Notes under the pieces: generated by a model
Database searches by the model: none
What the model was told of the DNA's origin: nothing
What the model saw: the letters and a program-made list of their open reading frames with translations, nothing else
Assembly: GCF_016702655.1 (NCBI RefSeq)
Contig: NZ_JADJDO010000039.1
Span: 186,001-250,000 of the forward strand
Length of the DNA stretch: 64,000 nucleotides
Direction of reading: 5' to 3'
DNA from: Ideonella sp.
GTDB lineage: Bacteria; Pseudomonadota; Gammaproteobacteria; Burkholderiales; Burkholderiaceae_C
Shown here: one piece after another, positions 43,856-52,274 of the stretch
How positions within the stretch are numbered: position 1 is the stretch's first letter
Layout of the letters: each line of letters begins with the position of its first letter
Program-made: the position numbers and the translations under genes

Positions 43856-44587
43856 ATGACATTGCGCCTGGCGGTGTGGAGCGGACCGCGCAACATCAGC
43901 ACGGCGCTGATGCGGGCCTGGGAGAACCGGCCCGACTGCACAGTGACCGACGAGCCGCTCTACGCGGCCTACTTAGCCACGACGGGCCTCGACCATCCGC
44001 TGCGCGACGAGGTCATCGCCGCCGGCGACACCGACTGGCGCCGCGTCGCGGAATTCCTCACCGGCCCGGTGCCGGGCGGCCGCGCGATCTGGTACCAGAA
44101 GCACATGGCGCAGCACCTGCTGCCCGGCATGGCGCTCGACTGGGTGCATGGGCTGACCAACGTGCTGCTGATCCGCGACCCGGCGCAGGTCGTCGAGTCG
44201 TACCTGAAGTCGCGCGCGAGCGTCGCGCCGGCCGACATCGGCCTGCTGCAGCAGGCGGCGCTGTACGACGAGCTGCTGCACGCCGGCAGCGGCGCCGCGC
44301 CGCTCGTGATCGACGCCGACGACTTCCTGCGCGACCCCGAGGCGCACCTGCGTGCGCTGTGCGCGCACCTGGGCGTTGCGTTCGACGCGCGCATGCTGCA
44401 CTGGCCGGCCGGCCCGCGCGCGAGCGACGGCGTGTGGGCGCCGGCCTGGTACGACGCGGTGTGGCGCTCGACCGGCTTCGAGCCCTGGCGGGCGCGCGCG
44501 CCCAGGCTCGACGCCGCGGCGCGAACGGTTGCCGACGCATGCCGCCCGGCCTACGAGCGGCTGCGCGCGCTGCGCCTGGGCGCGTGA
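43856..44587 (+). CDS. Sulfotransferase-like P-loop protein
   Basis: The 243-residue protein starts LRLAVWSGPRNISTALMRAWENR, a 5'-phosphosulfate-binding-type P-loop of sulfotransferase relatives, and has WYQKHMAQHLLPG, VLLIRDPAQVVESYLKSRAS and the DADDFLRDPEAHLRALCAHLGV helix of that superfamily. The substrate is unknown; as I recall, plant proteins called branched-chain-aminotransferase-like fuse a similar domain to a class IV aminotransferase, so the neighbouring aminotransferase is probably a functional partner. Confidence 0.82.
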   Translation: MTLRLAVWSGPRNISTALMRAWENRPDCTVTDEPLYAAYLATTGLDHPLRDEVIAAGDTDWRRVAEFLTGPVPGGRAIWYQKHMAQHLLPGMALDWVHGLTNVLLIRDPAQVVESYLKSRASVAPADIGLLQQAALYDELLHAGSGAAPLVIDADDFLRDPEAHLRALCAHLGVAFDARMLHWPAGPRASDGVWAPAWYDAVWRSTGFEPWRARAPRLDAAARTVADACRPAYERLRALRLGA

Positions 44588-44608
44588 TCGTGTGCCCGCG
44601 CGCCCGCG

Positions 44609-46054
44609 TCAGCCCTTGAGCCAGATCAGCAATTTCAGGAGCTTGTTCGCGAGCGCGCCGTAGGGCGGCTGGAACAGCATCTGCATGGACGAGAACGGCG
44701 CCTGGTAGAACACCGGGCGCATCTTCGAGAAGGTGACGAAGCCTTCGCGGCCGTGGTAGTGGCCCATGCCGCTCGCGCCGACGCCGCCGAACGGCAGGTC
44801 GTGCTGGCCGACATGCATCAGCCCTTCGTTGACCGACACGCCGCCCGACATCACGCGCGTGATGTACAGGTCCTGCAGCGCGCGGTCGTGGGTGAAGGGG
44901 TAGATCGCGAGCGGCCGGTCGCGGCCGTTGACGTAGGCGATGACCTCGTCGGCGCTGCGGTAGGTCTTGACCGGCAGCAGCGGGCCGAAGATCTCGCGCT
45001 GCATCACGATCATGTCGTCGGTCACGCCCAGCAACAGGTGGGGCGGGAACTTGCGCCGGCCCGGGTCGGGCCGCTGGCCGGGCGCCAGGTCGATCACGGT
45101 CGCGCCCTTGGCGCGCGCGTCCTCGAGCGTATCGACGAGGCGGTCGAACGAGCGCTGGTCGATGATCGAGGTGTAGTCGGGGCCGTTCAGATCGGGGTAG
45201 CGCTCGCCGATCAGGCGCTTGGCGTGGGTGGCGAACGCCTGCTCGCTGCCCTCGGGCAGGAAGAGATAGTCGACGTTGGTGCAGATCTGCCCCGCGTTGA
45301 GCATCTTGAGCCAGATCAGCCGCTCGGCGGCGGTCTCGATCGGGAAGTCGGGGCCGACGATGGCGGGCGACTTGCCGCCGAGCTCGAGCGTCACCGGCGT
45401 CAGGTTGCGCGCCGCGTTGGCCATGACCGCGCGCCCGGTCTGCCCCGAGCCGGTGAACATCAGGTGGTCGAAGGGCAGCGCGCTGAACGCCGGGCCGCGG
45501 CCGCCGCCGTCCTCGAAGAAGGCGAGCTTGTCGGCCGGAAAGTACTTCGGCGCGAGCTCGACCAGCAGGCGCGCGAGGTGGGCCGAGTTCTCCGACATCT
45601 TGACCATCGCGCGGTTGCCGGCCGCGAAGATCGCCGTGAGCGGCGCGAACGACAGGTTGAGCGGGAAGTTCCACGGCACGATCACGCCCACCACGCCCAG
45701 CGGCTGCGGGATCACGCGGTTGCGCGCCAGCGGGAACATCATCGGGTCGGCGTGGCGCTTGACCGGCTTCATCCAGCCCTTGAGGTGCCGGATCGCGTCG
45801 CGGATGCCGTCCAGCACGACGAAGTACTCGGTGAACAGGGTCTCGAAGCTCGAACGGCTGCCGTAGTCGCGGTTGATCGCCGCCACGAGCGCATCGCGGT
45901 TGTCCTTGAGCAACTGCGCCAGCGCGCGCAGGTCGGCGACGCGCTGCGCATGGCTCGGTACCGGGTCGGCGAGGTAGGCCGCGCGCTGGCGCGCAAGGCA
46001 CTGCTCGAACTCGGCGGGGATCAGGGTCGCCTGTGGGAGGTCGTTCAGGTTCAT
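44609..46054 (-). CDS. calB: Coniferyl-aldehyde-type dehydrogenase
   Basis: The 481-residue ALDH has catalytic E224 in ELGGKSPAIVG and C258 in MLNAGQICTNVDYLFLPEG. The GQICTNVDY and HLKGWMKPVKRHADPMMF stretches and the C-terminal hydrophobic tail are those of coniferyl-aldehyde dehydrogenases, which oxidise coniferaldehyde to ferulate. Fatty-aldehyde use is an alternative in related enzymes. ATG 46054 has no clear ribosome-binding site. It lies convergent with the sulfotransferase-like gene. Confidence 0.85.
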   Translation of the reverse strand: MNLNDLPQATLIPAEFEQCLARQRAAYLADPVPSHAQRVADLRALAQLLKDNRDALVAAINRDYGSRSSFETLFTEYFVVLDGIRDAIRHLKGWMKPVKRHADPMMFPLARNRVIPQPLGVVGVIVPWNFPLNLSFAPLTAIFAAGNRAMVKMSENSAHLARLLVELAPKYFPADKLAFFEDGGGRGPAFSALPFDHLMFTGSGQTGRAVMANAARNLTPVTLELGGKSPAIVGPDFPIETAAERLIWLKMLNAGQICTNVDYLFLPEGSEQAFATHAKRLIGERYPDLNGPDYTSIIDQRSFDRLVDTLEDARAKGATVIDLAPGQRPDPGRRKFPPHLLLGVTDDMIVMQREIFGPLLPVKTYRSADEVIAYVNGRDRPLAIYPFTHDRALQDLYITRVMSGGVSVNEGLMHVGQHDLPFGGVGASGMGHYHGREGFVTFSKMRPVFYQAPFSSMQMLFQPPYGALANKLLKLLIWLKG

Positions 46055-46164
46055 GGCGTGGTCCGCAGCGGATGGCGTGAGCCGGGATTCTCGCGCCTAA
46101 ACCGGTTTCGGCGCTGCGACTGGGCGCGTGGCATGCAGAGCGCGCGCGCCGTTCCGCTCGGGAT

Positions 46165-47205
46165 TCACACCCCGGCCAGCGCGCGCGTCAGTTCGCCGGC
46201 CGGCCGTGCGCTGCAGCCGCTCGCATTCTGGCCGCACCACAGCGGCGAGAAGTCGCCGCTGCCGCGCGCCTCGGCCGCGGTGCGCAAGGGCGCGATCGCA
46301 GCCACCGCGAGCGGAAAGGCGGGTGCGACGGCATTCATGGTGCCGAGTTCGCGCATCAGCCGGTTCACGATCGCGCGCGCCGGGCGGCCGGTGAAGAGAT
46401 TGGTGAGCGCGGTATGCCGCGCCGCATCGCTCGCCAGCGCAGCGCGGTGCACCTTGCTCGTCGTGGCTTCCGGACAGAGCAGGTAGGCCGTGCCGACCTG
46501 CACCGCCGCGGCGCCGAGTGCGAGCGCCGCCGCAACGCCGCGCGCGTCGGCGATGCCGCCGGCCGCGATCACCGGCACGCCCACCGCGCGCACGATTTGC
46601 GGCAGCAACGCAAACAGGCCGGGCTGGCGCGTCAGGTCGTCGGCGAGGAAGTGCCCGCGGTGCCCGCCTGCCTCGAGCCCCTGTGCGATCACGCCGTCGA
46701 CGCCGTGTGCTTCGAGCCAGCGCGCCTCGTCGATCGTCGTCGCCGAGGCCAGCACGCGCGCGCCGGCGGCCTTGACGCGCGCCAGCAACGGCGCCGCCGG
46801 CAGACCGAAGTGAAAGCTCACCACGGCCGGGCGAACCGCCTCGACGAGCGCGGCTGCGTCGGCATCGAAGGGCTTGCGTCCCGGCCCGGCAGGGATCGCC
46901 GCCGGATCGAGGCCGGCCTCGGCGTACCAGGGCGCGAGCGCGGCGCGCCAGGCGGCCTCGCGCTGCGCGTCCGGCGCCGGTGGCACATGGCAGAAGAAGT
47001 TGATGTTGAACGGCCGGCCGGTCGCGGCCCGGATCGCCGCGACCTCGTCGCGCACCGCCGCCATGGAAAGCATCGCACACGGCAGCGAGCCGAGGCCGCC
47101 CGCGTCGCACACCGCGATCGCGAGCGCGCTGCCCTGCACGCCGGCCATCGGCGCCTGGATGATGGGCAGCTCGGTGCCGAGCAAGTTGCGAATCGGTATC
47201 GTCAC
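46165..47205 (-). CDS. Nitronate monooxygenase-like flavin oxidoreductase
   Basis: The 346-residue TIM-barrel FMN protein has IPIRNLLGTELPIIQAPMAGVQGSALA and VVSFHFGLPAAPLLARVKAAGARV. Further on are GVDGVIAQGLEAGGHRGHF, VPVIAAGGIADARGVAAAL and LGAAAVQVGTAYLLCPEATTS, the FMN-phosphate-binding and catalytic regions of class I nitronate monooxygenases (2-nitropropane dioxygenase family). The physiological substrate (propionate 3-nitronate or other) is uncertain. It diverges from the SDR gene across 87 bp. Confidence 0.88.
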   Translation of the reverse strand: MTIPIRNLLGTELPIIQAPMAGVQGSALAIAVCDAGGLGSLPCAMLSMAAVRDEVAAIRAATGRPFNINFFCHVPPAPDAQREAAWRAALAPWYAEAGLDPAAIPAGPGRKPFDADAAALVEAVRPAVVSFHFGLPAAPLLARVKAAGARVLASATTIDEARWLEAHGVDGVIAQGLEAGGHRGHFLADDLTRQPGLFALLPQIVRAVGVPVIAAGGIADARGVAAALALGAAAVQVGTAYLLCPEATTSKVHRAALASDAARHTALTNLFTGRPARAIVNRLMRELGTMNAVAPAFPLAVAAIAPLRTAAEARGSGDFSPLWCGQNASGCSARPAGELTRALAGV

Positions 47206-47292
47206 GGGGGGTCGGTGTCCGGGGGCGGGTGGCCGGCACCCGCGTCAGCGCGACTGTAGCCGCTGCGCCCGCCGCGCGACAATGCCCGCATC

Positions 47293-48045
47293 GTGCCGGC
47301 CCCGCCCATCGTCCTCGTCACCGGCGCCAGCCGCGGCATCGGCGCGGCCACGGCGCTGGCCTGCGCGCGCGCCGGCTACGACGTGGCCGTCAACTATGTG
47401 CGCGACGCCGCCGCGGCGGATGCGGTCGTGGCGCAGGTGCGCGCGCTCGGCCGGCGCGCGATCGCGGTCGCGGCCGACGTGTCGCAGGAGGCCGAGGTGC
47501 TGCGCCTGTTTGCCGCCGTCGATGCCGACCTCGGGCCGCTCGCGGCGCTCGTCAACAACGCCGGCGTGGTCGACATCGCGGCGCGCGTCGATGCGATGAG
47601 CGCCGCGCGCCTGGCGCGCATGTTCGGCATCAACGTCATCGGCAGCATGCTGTGCGCGCGCGAGGCGGTGCGGCGCATGAGCACGCTGCAGGGCGGCGTC
47701 GGAGGGTCGATCGTCAACCTGTCGTCGGCCGCGGCGCGCATCGGGGGGCCGGGCCAGTACGTCGACTACGCGGCGGCCAAGGGCGCCATCGATACCTTCA
47801 CCCTCGGCCTTGCGCGCGAGGTCGCCGCCGAGGGCATACGCGTCAACGCGGTGCGGCCGGGCATCATCGATACCGATATTCACGCCGCTGGCGGTGCGCC
47901 CGGGCGCGCCGCGCAGATGGCGCCGCAACTGCCGATGCGCCGGGCCGGCACGGCCGCCGAGGTGGCGCAGGCCATCGTGTGGCTGTTGTCCGACGCGGCG
48001 AGCTACACCACCGGCGCGGTGCTCGACGTCACCGGAGGCCGCTGA
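47293..48045 (+). CDS. Short-chain dehydrogenase/reductase
   Basis: The 250-residue classical SDR has cofactor loop VTGASRGIGAATALA (9-23), NNAGVVD, catalytic Ser in NLSSAAARIGG, and Y159/K163 in YVDYAAAKGAIDTF. The start GTG 47293 is the only plausible one in frame; a -10-like GACAAT (47278-47283) ends nine bases before it, so the message is probably leaderless. The ending GAVLDVTGGR is typical. Cofactor preference is probably NADP(H) given a basic residue after the first glycine loop; substrate unknown. Confidence 0.92.
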   Translation: MPAPPIVLVTGASRGIGAATALACARAGYDVAVNYVRDAAAADAVVAQVRALGRRAIAVAADVSQEAEVLRLFAAVDADLGPLAALVNNAGVVDIAARVDAMSAARLARMFGINVIGSMLCAREAVRRMSTLQGGVGGSIVNLSSAAARIGGPGQYVDYAAAKGAIDTFTLGLAREVAAEGIRVNAVRPGIIDTDIHAAGGAPGRAAQMAPQLPMRRAGTAAEVAQAIVWLLSDAASYTTGAVLDVTGGR

Positions 48046-48187
48046 CAGGCGGTCACCCCAGGCGGCGCGCCGATTGGCAGTGCGCCGCCGCAAAGATGCC
48101 TTGCCGACCCGCCGTTGTTCTGCGCTTTGCCTGCGCGCGGCGCGCCTAGCATGGTCGGCAACTTCGTCCCCTTCGCGAAAGCCCGCC

Positions 48188-49012
48188 ATGTCCGTCGACG
48201 CCGAACTGCGAATGCTGGAAATCGACATCCCTGCCCAGCCCGAGGCGCTCGTCAAGCTCTCGCTGCTGCTGGCCGAGGAGGATGTCGACCTGAAGGCGCT
48301 GTCTGCGCTGGTCGAGTCCGACATGGCGCTCGCCGCGGCCGTGCTCAAGGCGGTCAACTCGTCGCTCTACGGCCTGTCGGGCCGGGTGCAGAGCGTGCAG
48401 CAGGCGATCACCTACCTCGGCACGCGCGAGGTTGCCGCGGTGACCTTCGAGATGGGGCTGCGCGCGGTGTTCCCGCCTGCGCCCGAGCTGGCGCCGATCT
48501 GGGACCGCGCCGCGCGGCGCGGCGTGCTGATGGGGCGCATCGCCGGGGCGCTCGGCGTCGATCCGTGGATCGCGCACTCGGCGGGGCTGTTCGAGGAGTG
48601 CGGCAAGGCGGTGCTGTTCCGCCATGCGAGCGCCCGCTACCGGCCGCTACTCGCGCAGGCCGACGGCGACGAGTTCGAGCTGCTGCGCCTGGAGCATGCC
48701 GAATTCGGCGTCAGCAACGACTATCTGGGCGCCGCGCTGTGCGAGAGCTGGGGCCTTGCCGCGCCGGCCGTGGCGAGCGTGCGCCACCACGTCGAGGTGC
48801 AGGCCTCGCGCGAGCTGCCGCCGCAGGTGCAGCGGCGTGCCGTGTGCGCGTTGTCGGCGATCGCGCACGCGCTGATGACGGCGCCCGATACGCTCGAGGA
48901 GGTGGCCAGGGCTGTCGCGCCTCAGGCCCAGCTCGACGAGACGCTGGTGCTGCGCGGCGCACGCAGGATCGAGGAGCGGCTGCAGGCGGCTGCCGAGCGC
49001 GCCGCGGCCTGA
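48188..49012 (+). CDS. HDOD-domain protein
   Basis: The 274-residue protein shows the HDOD pattern of a degenerate HD fold: LVKLSLLLAEEDVDLKALSALVESD, MALAAAVLKAVNSSLYGLSGRVQSVQQAITYLGTREVAA, and a helix-rich remainder (FEECGKAVLFRHASARY and later SVRHHVEVQAS). HDOD proteins are regulators tied to signalling, without phosphodiesterase metal residues. It stands alone between the SDR and acyl-CoA synthetase genes. The start is ATG 48188. Confidence 0.9.
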   Translation: MSVDAELRMLEIDIPAQPEALVKLSLLLAEEDVDLKALSALVESDMALAAAVLKAVNSSLYGLSGRVQSVQQAITYLGTREVAAVTFEMGLRAVFPPAPELAPIWDRAARRGVLMGRIAGALGVDPWIAHSAGLFEECGKAVLFRHASARYRPLLAQADGDEFELLRLEHAEFGVSNDYLGAALCESWGLAAPAVASVRHHVEVQASRELPPQVQRRAVCALSAIAHALMTAPDTLEEVARAVAPQAQLDETLVLRGARRIEERLQAAAERAAA

Positions 49013-49147
49013 CCTGGGCCCAAGCCGCGCCGCCTGCCCGCCGGGGCAGGAAACCCCGCTTTGCGCAGGGATGCGCTCTGGGCTAGTCTCCGGCCCTCGG
49101 TGCGGGCGGCCTGCCTGCGCCAGTGGCATCGACGACGGAGCCCGGCC

Positions 49148-50830
49148 ATGAGCAAAGTTTCGCCCGACGCATTGGCGCTGCAGCGCCTGTATTACTGGGA
49201 GAAGACCGCGCCCAAGCGCGTCACGCTGACGCAGCCGATGGGTGGCGGCAAGGTTCGCGACTACACCTGGGGCGAGGTGGCCGACCAGGTGCGGCGCATG
49301 GCGGCGCACCTGCAGAGCCTCGGTTTCGCGCCCGGCGACCGGATCGCGCTGGTGTCGAAGAACACCGCCCACTGGCTGATGACGGACCTCGCGATCTGGA
49401 TGGCGGGCTATGTGTCGGTGCCGCTGTACCCGACGCTAGCCGCCGACACGGTGCGCCAGATCCTCGAGCACAGCGAGTCGAAGTTGCTCTTCGTCGGCAA
49501 GCTCGACGACTGGGACCTGATGAAGCGCGGCGTCCCGGCCGGGTTGCCCTGCATCGCGTTGCCGCTCGCGCCGAAGAACGACTTCCCGCAGTGGGACGAC
49601 ATCGTCGCCCGCACCCGTCCGCTGGAGGGCAACCCGGTGCGCGACGGCGCCGAGCTGTGCACGCTGATGTACACCTCGGGCACGACCGGCAACCCGAAGG
49701 GCGTGATGCACAGCTTCGACAACTTCGCGTTCTCGGTCGCGTCGGGGCTCAAGCGCATCGAGCTCGGCAGCGAACCGCGCATGTTGTCGTACCTGCCGCT
49801 GTCGCACGTGGCCGAGCGCATGCTGGTCGAGCATGCCTGGCTCGCCAAGAGCATCCACGTGTTCTTCGCCGAGTCGCTCGACACCTTCGCGCAGGACTTG
49901 CAGCGCGCGCGCCCGACGGCCTTCTTCTCGGTGCCGCGCCTGTGGGTCAAGTTCCAGCAGGGCGTGCATGCCAAGATGGCGCCCGAAAAGCTGCAGCGCC
50001 TGCTCAGGCTGCCGATCATCGGCGGCCTCGTGCGCAGGAAGGTCCTGAAGGCGCTCGGGCTCGATGCCTGCACCTTCGCCGCCGGCGGCGCGGCGCCGAT
50101 GCCGCCGGCGCTGCTGCAGTGGTATTCGAAGCTCGGCCTCGACATCGTCGAGGTCTACGGCATGACCGAGAACTGCGGCCTGTCGCATGCCACGCTGCCC
50201 GGCCGGCCGCGCCCGGGCACGGTCGGGTTGCCCTACGAGGGCGTCGAGTCGCGCATCGACCCGGCGACGGGCGAGATCCAGATGCGCGGCGACTGCGTGA
50301 TGATGGGCTACTACAAGGAGCCCGAGCTGACACGCCAGACCCTCACCGACGACGGCTGGCTGAAGACCGGCGACAAGGGTCAGCTCGACGAGACCGGCGC
50401 GCTCAGGATCACCGGCCGCGTGAAGGACTTGTTCAAGACCAGCAAGGGCAAGTACGTCGCGCCGGCGCCGATCGAGGACCGGCTCGTGATCCACGCCGCG
50501 GTCGAGGCCTGCGTCGTGACCGGCGCCAACCTCGGCCAGCCGCTCGGGATCGTGATGCTCACGCCCGACGCTGCCAGGCGCGCCCAGGACGCCGGCCAGC
50601 GCAAGGAGATGGAGGCCTCGTTCGAGAAGCATCTGGGTGAGATCAACGCCCAGCTCGATCCGCACGAGCAGCTCGACTGCCTGGTCGCGGTGACGACGGC
50701 GTGGACGGTCGAGAACGGCTTCGTGACGCCGACGATGAAGGTCAAGCGCAACCGCATCGAGGAGGTCTACGCCTCGAACTACGAGCGGTGGGTGGCGCAG
50801 CGCAAGAAGGTCGTCTGGTCGCAGGTCTGA
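49148..50830 (+). CDS. Long-chain acyl-CoA synthetase (AMP-forming)
   Basis: The 560-residue ANL-superfamily enzyme activates fatty acids with ATP and CoA. Motifs: phosphate loop LMYTSGTTGNPKGVMHS, VYGMTENCGLSHATLPG, GWLKTGDKGQLDETGALRITGR, and the C-terminal hinge DLFKTSKGKYVAPAPIEDRL. The C-domain ends SYERWVAQRKKVVW-like. The start ATG 49148 follows GACGGAG. It lies 20 bp ahead of the hydrolase-cyclase fusion in the same direction. Confidence 0.92.
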   Translation: MSKVSPDALALQRLYYWEKTAPKRVTLTQPMGGGKVRDYTWGEVADQVRRMAAHLQSLGFAPGDRIALVSKNTAHWLMTDLAIWMAGYVSVPLYPTLAADTVRQILEHSESKLLFVGKLDDWDLMKRGVPAGLPCIALPLAPKNDFPQWDDIVARTRPLEGNPVRDGAELCTLMYTSGTTGNPKGVMHSFDNFAFSVASGLKRIELGSEPRMLSYLPLSHVAERMLVEHAWLAKSIHVFFAESLDTFAQDLQRARPTAFFSVPRLWVKFQQGVHAKMAPEKLQRLLRLPIIGGLVRRKVLKALGLDACTFAAGGAAPMPPALLQWYSKLGLDIVEVYGMTENCGLSHATLPGRPRPGTVGLPYEGVESRIDPATGEIQMRGDCVMMGYYKEPELTRQTLTDDGWLKTGDKGQLDETGALRITGRVKDLFKTSKGKYVAPAPIEDRLVIHAAVEACVVTGANLGQPLGIVMLTPDAARRAQDAGQRKEMEASFEKHLGEINAQLDPHEQLDCLVAVTTAWTVENGFVTPTMKVKRNRIEEVYASNYERWVAQRKKVVWSQV

Positions 50831-50850
50831 CGCCGTCGGGCGCTGACCCC

Positions 50851-52200
50851 ATGAGCGATCCGGCGGCCGCGCTGCCCGAAACGCGCTACGTCGAATCCGA
50901 CGGGCTGAGCATCGCCTGGCAGGTGTTCGGCAGCGGCACGCAGGACCTCGTCGTCGTGCCGCCGATCATCTCGCATGTCGATGCGAACTGGCAGTACGAG
51001 GGCTACGCGCGCATGCTGCGCAGGCTCGGCGAGAGCTTTCGCGTCATCATCTTCGACAAGCGCGGCCAGGGGATGTCGGACCGCTTCGAGGGCGCGCCGA
51101 CGCTCGAGGAACGCATGGACGACCTGCTAGCGGTGATGCAGGCTGCAGGCTCCGAGCGTGCGATCCTGTTCGCGTCGTCCGAGGGCGGCGCGATGGGGGC
51201 GTTGTTCGCCGCCACCCATCCGGCGCGGGTCGAGCGCCTCGTGCTGTACGCCGCGATGGCGCGCTTCACGCGTGCGCCGGACTACCCGATCCGGCCCAGC
51301 CTCGAGCGCATGCTGCAGGTCGTCGCCGAGACCTGGGGCACGCCCAGGTCCGGGCCGCTGTTCGCTCCCAGCCGTGCTGGCGACGCGGCGTTCTGCGAAA
51401 CCATGGCGCACTACCAGCGCCTGAGCGCGTCGCCGAGCGCGGTCCGGCGCCTGCTGATCGCCAACGACCAGATCGACGTGCGCCAGGTGCTGCCGCAGAT
51501 CCGCCGCCCGACGCTGATCATCCACCGGCGCGGCGATCGCACCGTGAGCTGCGCCAACGGCCGCTACCTCGCCGACCAGGTGCCCGATGCGGTCTACCTC
51601 GAGCTGCCGGGCGCGGATCACATGGCGGCGGAGGGCGATCCCGAGGCGATCATCGATGCGATCGTGCGCTTCGCCGCGGCGCGCCCGCTGCTCGCGCCCG
51701 AGCAGCATGCCGGGCGCTGGCTGGCGACCGTGCTCTTCGCCGACATCGTCGGCTCGACCGAGCTCGCCGCGCGCCTCGGCGACGCTGACTGGCGCGACCT
51801 GCTGGCGCGGCTGCACGATCTGGCGCGGGCGCAGGTCGAAGCCCATCGCGGCCGCATCGTCGACACCGCCGGCGACGGCTGGTTTGCGCTCTTCGACGGC
51901 CCGGCGCGCGCGATCCGCTGTGCCGCCGCGCTGCTGGCCGCGTTTGCCGCCCAGGGCGTGGCGCTGCGCGCCGGCCTGCACACCGGCGAGGTCGAGAGCG
52001 GCGGCGGCGACAAGGTCAGCGGCATGGCGGTGCACGTGGGCGCGCGCGTGATGGCGACGGCCGGTGCGGGCGAAGTGCATGTGTCCAACATGGTCAAGGA
52101 CCTCGTCGCCGGGGCCGGGATCGCGTTCGACGACGCCGGCACGCATGCGCTCAAGGGTGTGCCGGGCGAGTGGCTGTTGTGGCGGGCGGCGATCGCGTAG
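50851..52200 (+). CDS. Alpha/beta hydrolase fused to class III adenylate/guanylate cyclase
   Basis: The 449-residue protein joins a hydrolase (about 1-280) to a cyclase (about 290-445). Hydrolase: nucleophile S110 in FASSEGGAMGALF (motif A-S-S-E-G, first Gly replaced by Ala), D229 in IIHRRGDRTV and H257 in PGADHMA. Cyclase: metal aspartates D298 (TVLFADIVGSTE) and D342 (DTAGDGWFALFDG). It may make a cyclic nucleotide in response to ester or ligand binding by the hydrolase half; that link is inferred. There is no signal peptide or membrane segment. It follows the acyl-CoA synthetase closely. Confidence 0.88.
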   Translation: MSDPAAALPETRYVESDGLSIAWQVFGSGTQDLVVVPPIISHVDANWQYEGYARMLRRLGESFRVIIFDKRGQGMSDRFEGAPTLEERMDDLLAVMQAAGSERAILFASSEGGAMGALFAATHPARVERLVLYAAMARFTRAPDYPIRPSLERMLQVVAETWGTPRSGPLFAPSRAGDAAFCETMAHYQRLSASPSAVRRLLIANDQIDVRQVLPQIRRPTLIIHRRGDRTVSCANGRYLADQVPDAVYLELPGADHMAAEGDPEAIIDAIVRFAAARPLLAPEQHAGRWLATVLFADIVGSTELAARLGDADWRDLLARLHDLARAQVEAHRGRIVDTAGDGWFALFDGPARAIRCAAALLAAFAAQGVALRAGLHTGEVESGGGDKVSGMAVHVGARVMATAGAGEVHVSNMVKDLVAGAGIAFDDAGTHALKGVPGEWLLWRAAIA

Positions 52201-52274
52201 CGCCGGCAATGCCTTCTTCCGGAAGCGGGCTGGAGTAAATTCAGCCGCCATCGACAAGCACCAAGGAGACCTTC

